Shown: in pieces, positions 1 through 6,081 of the stretch
How positions within the stretch are numbered: the stretch's first letter is position 1
Layout of the letters: every line of letters starts with the position of its first letter
Source: a virus
IMG/VR virus record: IMGVR_UViG_3300020419_000014
Location: 1-64,000 of that record
Reading direction: 5' to 3' (one strand)
Length of the DNA stretch: 64,000 bases
The notes under the pieces: model-generated
Told to the model about the DNA's origin: nothing
Database searches by the model: none
Seen by the model: only the letters and a program-made list of their open reading frames with translations
Program-made: the position numbers and the translations under genes

Positions 1-732
1 GAACACGAATTATTAAGTAGCCCCTCTAGTAAGGGGTTTTTTTGTGTCTCCACTTCCTACAGACAAGAACCAAATGCTATACCAGGTAGACATGATATAA
101 TATTTCCTATGTTTGAATTTGAGATGCCAGGCACAATAGACGATCTTAAAGCAATGGAATACGAACTATGTGAATATCTTGGATTTGACGAACCTACCGA
201 AATGACTTACAAAGCATGGCAAGATTATTTTAAAATTGAGCATGATGTTGAAATGAATGCAGAACATGAAACTAAAATGTTTGAAGATTATGGTAGTACT
301 ATGATTACAGACTTTCCTGAGATGACATCACCGTTTTGGAATATGAGCAGAAGAGATGACGGCACTAGCAAAAAAATTGATGTTATTCTAGGAGGTATGG
401 AAACAATAGGATCAGCAGAACGTTCGACTGACAAAGAACAAATGAGAGATACCTTCCATACAATTACCGATGGTGCATATAGCGAATTACTTTACAAATT
501 ATTTTCAAAAGAAAGAGTAGAAGCAGAACTTGAAAAGTTTTTAGAGTTTGATTTCTTTCCTAGAACAGGCGGCGGCATAGGTATGACTCGTATGATAGCG
601 GCATTAGATGGTTTAAATAAACCTAAACCTATGGGGCTGATTCAAAAAGGAACATCTATTCCAGGTGCTTTAATGCAAGAGGATAAAGGAGAAACTTTAG
701 TTATAGACGGTAAGCATGTAATTGCACGTTAA
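1..732 (+). CDS. Class II aminoacyl-tRNA-synthetase-like protein (Asx type), 5'-truncated by the window edge
   Basis: The frame is open from base 1, and conserved sequence lies upstream of the first ATG at 109 (TSYRQEP then GRHDIIFPMFEFE, which fits class II motif 2 with its R-x-E). The true start is therefore left of the window. Later landmarks are ETIGSAERS and the glycine-rich motif 3 GGGIGMTRM near the C-terminus. These fit the catalytic domain of class IIb Asp/Asn-type synthetases or a synthetase-related amidoligase. No anticodon-binding domain is visible in this part. The stop is 4 bases before an unusual tRNA gene with a GUU anticodon, so a tRNA/enzyme pair is possible (inference). A hairpin with a T-run at 20-43 lies inside the reading frame. 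The fold call is good; the exact substrate is unknown. Confidence 0.75.
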   Translation, partial: EHELLSSPSSKGFFCVSTSYRQEPNAIPGRHDIIFPMFEFEMPGTIDDLKAMEYELCEYLGFDEPTEMTYKAWQDYFKIEHDVEMNAEHETKMFEDYGSTMITDFPEMTSPFWNMSRRDDGTSKKIDVILGGMETIGSAERSTDKEQMRDTFHTITDGAYSELLYKLFSKERVEAELEKFLEFDFFPRTGGGIGMTRMIAALDGLNKPKPMGLIQKGTSIPGALMQEDKGETLVIDGKHVIAR

Positions 733-736
733 CCAG

Positions 737-838
737 TTTGGGGTGATGGAATTGGTAGACATGCACGACTGTTTATCGTGTGGTAAAGTATACTGCAATA
801 TATTTACCGTGGAGGTTCGAGTCCTCCCCCCAAAGCCA
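737..838 (+). tRNA. Long-variable-arm (class II) tRNA with anticodon GUU
   Basis: A complete cloverleaf can be folded by eye. The acceptor stem is 737-743/828-834 (7 perfect pairs), the D-stem 746-748/760-762 with a GG-containing loop, the anticodon stem 764-768/776-780 (5 pairs), the variable arm 781-810 with a stem of at least 6 pairs (782-787/803-808), and the T-arm 811-827 with loop TTCGAGT. The discriminator is G835 and CCA is encoded at 836-838. The D-loop resembles tRNA-Leu. The anticodon loop CTGTTTA puts GUU (Asn) at 34-36 and an unusual U at position 37. The body is of the Leu/Ser/Tyr class, but the anticodon would read AAC/AAU. It may be a chimeric tRNA or a tRNA-like RNA. Confidence 0.85.
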
Positions 839-858
839 ACTTTTTTCAAAAAAAATAC

Positions 859-887
859 TTGACACTTATAAATATGTATGTTAAAGT
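859..887 (+). promoter_or_regulatory. Sigma70-like promoter for the leader/tRNA unit
   Basis: TTGACA at 859-864, a 17-bp spacer, then TAAAGT at 882-887 (4 of 6 matches to TATAAT). The predicted start is near 894. A T4-type late motif TATAAATA (867-874) lies inside the spacer, so the site could serve host-type and late transcription. Confidence 0.65.
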
Positions 888-909
888 ATACACATAATAA
901 GGAGTGAAC

Positions 910-972
910 ATGAACAAGATAATACTACAATTGATACAATGGTATCCGACAATAGGGAGGGGTATGTCTTGA
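910..972 (+). CDS. 20-aa leader peptide candidate
   Basis: A short ORF (MNKIILQLIQWYPTIGRGMS) with a good AAGGAG ribosome site at 899-904, five bases before the ATG. It has four ATA codons (919, 922, 934, 952), one TGG (940) and one CCG (946). The downstream tRNA genes read UGG (Trp), AUA (Ile-type UAU) and CCR (Pro). It lies between a promoter and a terminator hairpin, the layout of an amino-acid biosynthetic leader. Bases 958-963 (AGGGGT) inside the ORF can pair with 1001-1006 of the terminator 5' arm, as an antiterminator would. Translation and function are inferred. Confidence 0.5.
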   Translation: MNKIILQLIQWYPTIGRGMS

Positions 973-999
973 TCTAAGTTCAACGAATATTTTAAGACT

Positions 1000-1033
1000 A
1001 GCCCCTAGCAAGAAATTGTTTAGGGGCTTTTTT
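1000..1033 (+). terminator. Rho-independent terminator / attenuator hairpin
   Basis: The 8-bp stem AGCCCCTA (1000-1007) / TAGGGGCT (1021-1028) encloses a 13-base loop and runs into a T-run to 1033. tRNA-Trp starts at the next base. The hairpin sits 28 bases after the leader-peptide stop, so it may control read-through into the tRNA array. The 5' arm has an alternative partner at 958-963. Confidence 0.8.
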
Positions 1034-1108
1034 ATGGGTGAAGTGTCAATGGTTGCACGTCAGTCTCCAAAACTGAAAGACAGGGTTCGATTCCTTGCAC
1101 CTATGCCA
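1034..1108 (+). tRNA. tRNA-Trp (CCA anticodon)
   Basis: The acceptor ATGGGTG pairs with CACCTAT (one G-U). D-stem GTGT/GCAC, anticodon loop CTCCAAA giving CCA, T-arm CAGGG TTCGATT CCTTG, discriminator G, encoded CCA at 1106-1108. It has an ordinary class I shape and begins directly after the terminator T-run. Confidence 0.92.
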
Positions 1109-1112
1109 AAAT

Positions 1113-1206
1113 GGTCCTGTAGTTTAACGGTAAAACACCCGGCTTATACTCGGCACAGTCTCCAGATTAGAGAGCGATCCTGGTTCGAATCCAGGCGGGA
1201 CCACCA
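1113..1206 (+). tRNA. tRNA with UAU (Ile, AUA) anticodon and expanded variable region
   Basis: Acceptor GGTCCTG/CGGGACC (one G-U), D-stem GTTT/AAAC, T-arm CCTGG TTCGAAT CCAGG, discriminator A, encoded CCA at 1204-1206. The anticodon loop CTTATAC places UAU at 1145-1147, as in minor tRNA-Ile reading AUA. The anticodon stem has a C-C mismatch at its first pair (1138/1154). The variable region (1155-1178) is 24 bases, with a possible 4-bp stem (1159-1162/1170-1173), which is not normal for tRNA-Ile. Functional status is uncertain. Confidence 0.8.
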
Positions 1207-1207
1207 A

Positions 1208-1284
1208 CAGGGCATAGCTTAGTCTGGTAAAGCGCCTGCTTTGGGAGCAGGAGACCGGAGGTTCGAATCCTCCTGCCCTGACCA
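1208..1284 (+). tRNA. tRNA-Pro (UGG anticodon)
   Basis: Acceptor CAGGGCA/TGCCCTG is perfect. The anticodon arm CCTGC TTTGGGA GCAGG gives UGG. T-arm GGAGG TTCGAAT CCTCC, discriminator A, encoded CCA at 1282-1284. It is a normal class I tRNA and closes the three-gene cluster. Confidence 0.93.
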
Positions 1285-1389
1285 TTCTTTATCATCAGGA
1301 TGTTGATATTCTGGCGGAACTTTACCAATACCAACAGTTCTATCCCATTCTCGTTGTGTATAGTAATTCAGTTTGTCTTCCATATACAT
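1219..1389 (-). other. Doubtful small - strand ORF running into tRNA-Pro
   Basis: The - strand frame starts at 1389 (MYMEDKLNYYTQREW...) with AAGGAAT six bases upstream. It continues about 36 natural-looking residues (REWDRTVGIGKVPPEYQHPDD) before entering the antisense of tRNA-Pro, where it reads the usual tRNA-antisense sequence and stops. It may be the 5' remnant of a gene cut by the tRNA insertion. It overlaps only non-coding + strand sequence and tRNA-Pro. Confidence 0.25.
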
Positions 1390-1409
1390 ACTTATTCCTT
1401 AAATACAAC

Positions 1410-1991
1410 ATGCAATCATTAAATTTATTTCCAGAGCCAATATGGAAAGCAAAATTCCCAGGCAGGCTAGATAAGATACTATCAAGAGCTAAAGCATATA
1501 AGAAGAAACAAGATGTTGTTAACAATGAATTACTAGGAAAGACCGTTCAGAGATATAACTTTAAAGATAATCCTCATGAATGGGATGAACTAGAAGAATT
1601 TAATAAATGGTTTGCTCCTAATATGCAAAAAGTATGGAACAACTGGGAGTGTAATTTAGATGAATGGCAGGAAGTTAGATTTAAAAGCTGGATAAATTAC
1701 AGTAACAAAGGAAACTATCAGTTAGAACATACACACCCAGCTGACATAATGACTGTAATATTTTATGTTTACAAACCTGAAGGTACTGCAAGTTTACAAA
1801 TTCAAAATCCTTTAATGTATCATTGGAAAAATCATAGAGAAACACAGTTTTGGAAAGATGTACCTGCCGCCACAGGTGATGTAATCGTAATACCAGGATG
1901 GATGTTACATAGAGTAGATATAAATGAATCAAAAGAAGAAAGAATAAGCATAACTATAAATGCAACAGTAATAACAAAGGAAGGACACTAA
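1410..1991 (+). CDS. 2OG-Fe(II) oxygenase family protein (TIGR02466-like)
   Basis: About 193 aa. The start at ATG 1410 (MQSLNLFPEPIW) is chosen because it lines up with the same block in the next gene; the longer frame from 1356 adds unconserved residues. Motifs fit a double-stranded beta-helix dioxygenase: iron-binding region EHTHPAD, strand FYVYKPEG, distal iron ligand in PGWMLHR, and R-x-S-x-T-x-N near the end for 2-oxoglutarate. The substrate is unknown. A TTAAATA late-type motif ends 4 bases before the ATG and there is no clear Shine-Dalgarno. The stop overlaps the start of its paralogue, so the two were probably duplicated and are co-expressed. Confidence 0.78.
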   Translation: MQSLNLFPEPIWKAKFPGRLDKILSRAKAYKKKQDVVNNELLGKTVQRYNFKDNPHEWDELEEFNKWFAPNMQKVWNNWECNLDEWQEVRFKSWINYSNKGNYQLEHTHPADIMTVIFYVYKPEGTASLQIQNPLMYHWKNHRETQFWKDVPAATGDVIVIPGWMLHRVDINESKEERISITINATVITKEGH

Positions 1992-2683
1992 TGGATAAAG
2001 GTACAGTGAATTTAAATGAGATTAATCAAGAAGCTCAAAAGCTACATGCACAATCAATGGAGTCGTGGGTAACTGCTGATCTTTTTCCTGACCCATTGTG
2101 GCGAGGACATTATCCAGGAGACTTAACAGAACTACAAAAAAAGACGCACGATTTTTTAAAAAATAGTGACAAATTAAATGCAGGATTAGAAAGAGACGGT
2201 GGCGCAAGTTCGTCTAGCGATCCTGAGATGCCGCACATGTGGCAAGAATCACAAGATTTCTACAAATGGTGTGTAGGACCTAGCATTGAAATTTGGAACC
2301 ATTGGGGTTATAAGGATCCGCAACATATACAAATTGAAAGAAGTTGGGCAAACTATCATCCTAAGGGCGGTTGGACTGACGAGCATACACACGGTGCAGT
2401 TGATCAAGTTATTGTATTATACTTAGACGTACCAAAAGATAGTGGCAACCTAGAAGTACATAATCCGTTGTTTTATCATTGGGAAGGTACTCAACGAGGT
2501 TCCGGAACAAACGGGTGGCGACAATTACCAGTAACTACAGGTGATGTAATTATATTTCCAGGATGGTTATTGCATCGAACAGGCAAGAACTTTAATGACG
2601 ATGCAAGACTAACTATTAATACAAACCTTATGTCTGCACCCTATTCAATTACACCTAAAAATCCTAAACCAATTAGCGAATAA
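1991..2683 (+). CDS. 2OG-Fe(II) oxygenase family protein (paralogue)
   Basis: 230 aa, preceded by AAGGAAGG; its ATG overlaps the previous stop (TAATG). It shares block order with the upstream gene: a LFPDPLWRGHYPG start block, EHTHGAVDQ, PLFYHWEG, TTGDVIIFPGWLLHR and RLTINTN. The iron triad and the 2OG-binding Arg therefore look intact. There is an N-terminal extension of about 25 residues and an insertion (DGGASSSSD). In marine T4-like phages such enzymes are common and may hydroxylate phage or host proteins; no substrate can be read from the sequence. It is followed by a strong promoter for the ligase gene. Confidence 0.8.
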   Translation: MDKGTVNLNEINQEAQKLHAQSMESWVTADLFPDPLWRGHYPGDLTELQKKTHDFLKNSDKLNAGLERDGGASSSSDPEMPHMWQESQDFYKWCVGPSIEIWNHWGYKDPQHIQIERSWANYHPKGGWTDEHTHGAVDQVIVLYLDVPKDSGNLEVHNPLFYHWEGTQRGSGTNGWRQLPVTTGDVIIFPGWLLHRTGKNFNDDARLTINTNLMSAPYSITPKNPKPISE

Positions 2684-2699
2684 AAAGATAAAATAGTGG

Positions 2700-2727
2700 T
2701 TGACCTTTCCTAAATTTATGCTATAAT
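2700..2727 (+). promoter_or_regulatory. Sigma70-like promoter upstream of DNA ligase
   Basis: TTGACC (2700-2705), 16-bp spacer, TATAAT (2722-2727) preceded by TGC (extended -10). The predicted start is near 2734, giving a leader of about 25 bases. Confidence 0.8.
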
Positions 2728-2758
2728 ATAGTTATTAATTAGGCAAAAAGAGGCAAAA

Positions 2759-4075
2759 ATGAGAACACAACCACAAGAAGTTATTGCTAAACTAGAAGCA
2801 GATAATTCACGTCTTGCTAAAGAAGCAGTAATATTAGAAGCAATGGAAGAAGGACTAGATGAGTTCTTCGAAGGTGTCAAGATGGCACTTGATCCACTAT
2901 ACACATTTGGCGTAAAGCAAGTACCAGATTCAAAAGTTGACGGGCAAGGTCTTCCATGGGGAGTATTCCGAGAATTAGCTGATAAGCTACATAAAAGATG
3001 GCTTACTGGACATGATGCTAGAGATGCAATTATACTTACAAGAGATATTGCAACTATAGATCAATGGAATAACTTTTATAGAAGAATATTAATTAAAGAC
3101 TTACGTTGCGGAGTAAGTGAAAAGACTGTAAACAAAGTCGCTAAAAAATTTCCACAATATAAAATTCCTGTATTTACATGTCAACTAGCACATGATAGTG
3201 CTAATCATGAAAAGAAAATGACAGGTAAAAAAATGATTGAAGTAAAGTTAGATGGTGTAAGAGTTGTTACTGTTATTAAAGACGGCAAAGTAGAAATGTT
3301 TAGTCGTAATGGAAAACAGTTTCATAACTTTGGACATATCATTACTGAGATTGAAGAAGTACTTAAAACTAATCCTGCTCCATATCCATTAGTTTTGGAC
3401 GGAGAAGTAATGAGTGCAAACTTCCAAGACCTTATGAAACAAGTTCATAGGAAAGATGGTAAGCAGTCTACTGATGCAGTATTACACTTATTTGATGTAC
3501 TTCCATTAGATTGTTTTTTGGCTGGAAAATATGATAAACCACAAACCGAAAGAACATCTTTAGTATATCATTGGGTTGACCAAAATAAAGCTAATTTAAA
3601 GCACGTAGACGTCTTAGATCATCATATGGTAGACCTTAGTACTCCTGAGGGTGAAGAACGCTTTGTAGAGCTTAATAAAGCGGCTGTAGACGGTGGTTAT
3701 GAAGGTGTTATGATAAAAGATCCTGATGCACCATATGAATGTAAGCGAAGTCATGCTTGGCTTAAAGCAAAACCTTTTATAGAAATTACTTTGAAAGTCG
3801 TTGCTGTCGAAGAAGGCACAGGCCGTAACGTAGGAAGACTAGGTGCCGTAATAGTAGAAGGAGAAGATGATGGATACAATTATAGCCTTAACTGTGGGAG
3901 CGGTTTCACTGACGCTCAACGTGATCAGTTCTGGACTGAACGTACTAGTCTCATTGGTAACTTAATAGAAATAAGGGCAGATGCTAGAACGAAGTCGCAA
4001 GATTCTGAAACGTATAGTCTCAGGTTTCCAAGGTTCAAGTGCTTCAGAGGTTTCGAAGCAGGAGAAAAAATTTAA
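2759..4075 (+). CDS. 30: ATP-dependent DNA ligase (T4 gp30-like)
   Basis: 438 aa, close to T4 gp30. The adenylation motif KLDGVR places the catalytic Lys at about residue 163. Later come motif III (LVLDGEVMS), motif IV (GYEGVMIKDP) and motif V (WLKAKP), then an OB-fold region. It seals nicks in phage DNA in the host cytoplasm during replication and repair. It has its own promoter (2700-2727) and a weak ribosome site (AGAGGC). Small ORFs follow directly. Confidence 0.93.
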   Translation: MRTQPQEVIAKLEADNSRLAKEAVILEAMEEGLDEFFEGVKMALDPLYTFGVKQVPDSKVDGQGLPWGVFRELADKLHKRWLTGHDARDAIILTRDIATIDQWNNFYRRILIKDLRCGVSEKTVNKVAKKFPQYKIPVFTCQLAHDSANHEKKMTGKKMIEVKLDGVRVVTVIKDGKVEMFSRNGKQFHNFGHIITEIEEVLKTNPAPYPLVLDGEVMSANFQDLMKQVHRKDGKQSTDAVLHLFDVLPLDCFLAGKYDKPQTERTSLVYHWVDQNKANLKHVDVLDHHMVDLSTPEGEERFVELNKAAVDGGYEGVMIKDPDAPYECKRSHAWLKAKPFIEITLKVVAVEEGTGRNVGRLGAVIVEGEDDGYNYSLNCGSGFTDAQRDQFWTERTSLIGNLIEIRADARTKSQDSETYSLRFPRFKCFRGFEAGEKI

Positions 4076-4103
4076 TCCCCGTGAAAGAAAAGACGGAGAT
4101 AAG

Positions 4104-4181
4104 ATGACCGACATCGAAAAAATGGATGAAGGTTACAAAGGCAAAACTTTTACCATCAATGGAATTGATGGAGACTTTTAA
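4104..4181 (+). CDS. Small 25-aa ORF
   Basis: MTDIEKMDEGYKGKTF... 25 aa, preceded by ACGGAGATAAG. It lies between the ligase and the next small gene with short gaps, in the same direction. Acidic, no membrane segment, no recognisable domain. Kept because of spacing and ribosome site; it may not be expressed. Confidence 0.4.
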   Translation: MTDIEKMDEGYKGKTFTINGIDGDF

Positions 4182-4191
4182 GGAGAAGGAA

Positions 4192-4311
4192 ATGAAAAGT
4201 ACATTAGAAGCATTTAAAAAGAAGTACGGTGAAGGCACAGCCGCTGACTTAGATTACGGCAAACTAACTATTATTGCATTGTGCATTTACATTGCAGTTC
4301 AGGTATCTTAG
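4192..4311 (+). CDS. Small 39-aa membrane-anchored protein
   Basis: Starts at ATG 4192 after AAGGAGAAGG, a good ribosome site. The first 24 residues are charged and the rest is a hydrophobic segment (LTIIALCIYIAVQVS) that could anchor in the inner membrane. The next gene begins 9 bases after the stop. Unknown function; typical of small early phage proteins. Confidence 0.5.
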   Translation: MKSTLEAFKKKYGEGTAADLDYGKLTIIALCIYIAVQVS

Positions 4312-4320
4312 GAGAGTACT

Positions 4321-4701
4321 ATGAGAAAATGGATTTATGATTGTTGGAATCATGTAATGGATGCGGAGGTTAATCCTTTAAGGAATATCCCAGATTTACA
4401 AGTACGGCATATGATAATGCAAATTCTTGCATTTATGTGGTCGGCAGTTTTTGCATTATTAATTGCAGATAATGTTGCCGCATTTGGTATTAGTGCAATA
4501 GCCCACATAGCACTTGTTGCCGCAATAGTTATTACTGTTGGTACATTTAAAATTGCAGAACATAAACCTACATTGTTTGAATTTAGAAAAGGTTATCATT
4601 CTTACGGTAGAGGCAGACAATATACAATCTATCGTGACAAAGATGGTAATGCACACAAAGTAAAATTGCCTGCTGGAGATCCTGGCGGCGAACACGAATA
4701 A
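4321..4701 (+). CDS. Two-TM membrane protein, unknown
   Basis: 126 aa with ribosome site TAGGAGAG. Two adjacent hydrophobic stretches (about residues 30-50 and 55-75) flank a short loop. The C-terminal part is basic and Gly-rich (HSYGRGRQYTIYRDKDG) and ends in PGGEHE. It probably sits in the inner membrane with a cytoplasmic tail. It is last in the ligase operon, directly before another promoter. No family recognised. Confidence 0.6.
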   Translation: MRKWIYDCWNHVMDAEVNPLRNIPDLQVRHMIMQILAFMWSAVFALLIADNVAAFGISAIAHIALVAAIVITVGTFKIAEHKPTLFEFRKGYHSYGRGRQYTIYRDKDGNAHKVKLPAGDPGGEHE

Positions 4702-4713
4702 AGTCGAAAATAC

Positions 4714-4742
4714 TTGACTTTTTAATCAATCGACTATATAGT
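4714..4742 (+). promoter_or_regulatory. Sigma70-like promoter
   Basis: TTGACT (4714-4719), 17-bp spacer, TATAGT (4737-4742). The predicted start is near 4749, before the 431-aa gene at 4775. Confidence 0.7.
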
Positions 4743-4774
4743 AAATATATAACATCTTAAAATGGAAGAGTTTC

Positions 4775-6070
4775 ATGGGCTTAAAATCTATCAAGACTAC
4801 ACGGAAAAAGAAATCTAGGTCTCCTAGGATTAAAGTAAATAAATCTCAAAATCCCAAATGGGACGGTTGGGAAGAATGGACTGGTGAACAGTTTCATCGT
4901 CATAAAGGCATGGCTCGTGACTGGTACTACTCAAATTTTAAAGCCGCAGACTTATCCGCACATTTATATCAATGGATGTTAGAGCAAAAAGAATACTCTA
5001 AGTCTGATGTGCAAGCAATAAAGGCTTTGCCTAATTATAGAGTAAGTTCTACAGTATCTATTAGTGCTAAACTACTATTAGATGGTATGCCTGATTATAA
5101 TAAAAAAGAAGATGACTACTGGCAATCTCTTGCAGGGACTATGGGAAATTGTAAACCTACAACTGAATGGATGACCAAGATTATTGCAGAACTTATTGAT
5201 GAAGGTTCTAGAGTTGTAAAAGTAAAGAAGAAAGAAGAAAAAGCAAAATCAAATGTATATGTTCCTAGTATACAAGAACGTATCCGTGAACAAGCATATA
5301 AACAAAGTGAAGCCTTAGAAGAATGGCTAGAAGGTTGGTTAGTAGACCCAAAGTCGTTTGACCCTAAAGGGTTTGATTTTAAAAAGCATTTTCAAAGCAT
5401 GAATGTTACACAAGCACATGCTAGAAAATTAAAGTCTTTTTATGAAAATGCATTAGATGATTTTAAAGAACTAGATCGTTATCCTACTGCTGGGCAGTTG
5501 AAGAAAATGGACGAACATACACAGGATATGTGGTTACAGTTAAAAGAAGGATACGGACATTTTAAAAAAGCAGATATAAAAAATTATACACTTGCTATTG
5601 AAAATCTTATGGTTGCACTAGATTTTGTTATAGATAGTGCTAAGATTAACCGTAAGCCTCGAAAAGCAAAGCCAAAAAGTGCAACTAAACTAGTGGAAAA
5701 ATTAAAATACTGTAAGTCATATGACAAGTACAAAGTAGCTAGTATCTTACCAGATCAAATTATTAAAACTAACGAGTTGTGGGTGTTTAATACTAAAACA
5801 CGTAAGATAGGAAAATATATTGCAAAGAATATAGATCCACAAGGACAACAAAGAGATGGAACTGGATTAAGTGTAAAAGGTACTACAATTATAGGTTTTG
5901 ACGAAGATAAGAGTATTCAAAAAACACTTAGAAAACCTGATGATCAGTTGAAGGAATTTAAGGCGGCAGGTAAGGTTAAACTACGTACATTTATGGAAGA
6001 TATAAAAACTATAGATACTAAATTAAATGGTCGTTGTAATCCGGATACATTGCTTCTCAAAGCAAACTGA
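4775..6070 (+). CDS. Conserved-looking 431-aa protein, unknown
   Basis: It begins with a very basic stretch (KTTRKKKSRSPRIKVNKS), then a soluble, mixed-charge, helix-rich protein with many Lys and Trp. The C-terminal region (about 315-400) looks like a small beta-rich domain (LWVFNTKTRKIGKYIAKN...). No catalytic motif is evident. It has its own early-type promoter (4714-4742), which argues for an early or middle role, perhaps nucleic-acid binding given the basic N-terminus (inference). No family recognised. Confidence 0.65.
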   Translation: MGLKSIKTTRKKKSRSPRIKVNKSQNPKWDGWEEWTGEQFHRHKGMARDWYYSNFKAADLSAHLYQWMLEQKEYSKSDVQAIKALPNYRVSSTVSISAKLLLDGMPDYNKKEDDYWQSLAGTMGNCKPTTEWMTKIIAELIDEGSRVVKVKKKEEKAKSNVYVPSIQERIREQAYKQSEALEEWLEGWLVDPKSFDPKGFDFKKHFQSMNVTQAHARKLKSFYENALDDFKELDRYPTAGQLKKMDEHTQDMWLQLKEGYGHFKKADIKNYTLAIENLMVALDFVIDSAKINRKPRKAKPKSATKLVEKLKYCKSYDKYKVASILPDQIIKTNELWVFNTKTRKIGKYIAKNIDPQGQQRDGTGLSVKGTTIIGFDEDKSIQKTLRKPDDQLKEFKAAGKVKLRTFMEDIKTIDTKLNGRCNPDTLLLKAN

Positions 6071-6076
6071 TAAATA
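6069..6076 (+). promoter_or_regulatory. T4-type late promoter motif GATAAATA
   Basis: GATAAATA followed by CTT. It overlaps the stop of the previous gene. With normal late spacing the start site would fall on the ATG at 6082, so the message may be leaderless. Confidence 0.55.
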
Positions 6077-6081
6077 CTTAC

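Noticed and set aside
37-108. ATG 109 as the start of the synthetase-like gene, with the hairpin before it as a terminator
   Set aside because: The residues before 109 (TSYRQEP, GRHDIIFPM) form the conserved class II motif 2, so coding starts left of the window.
1016-1222. + strand 68-aa frame across the tRNA cluster
   Set aside because: It runs through the terminator, tRNA-Trp and the Ile-type tRNA and reads like translated tRNA; not a gene.
1356-1409. Upstream ATG for the first 2OG oxygenase
   Set aside because: The extra 18 residues are not conserved in the paralogue and overlap the spacer after tRNA-Pro; ATG 1410 fits the shared N-terminal block.
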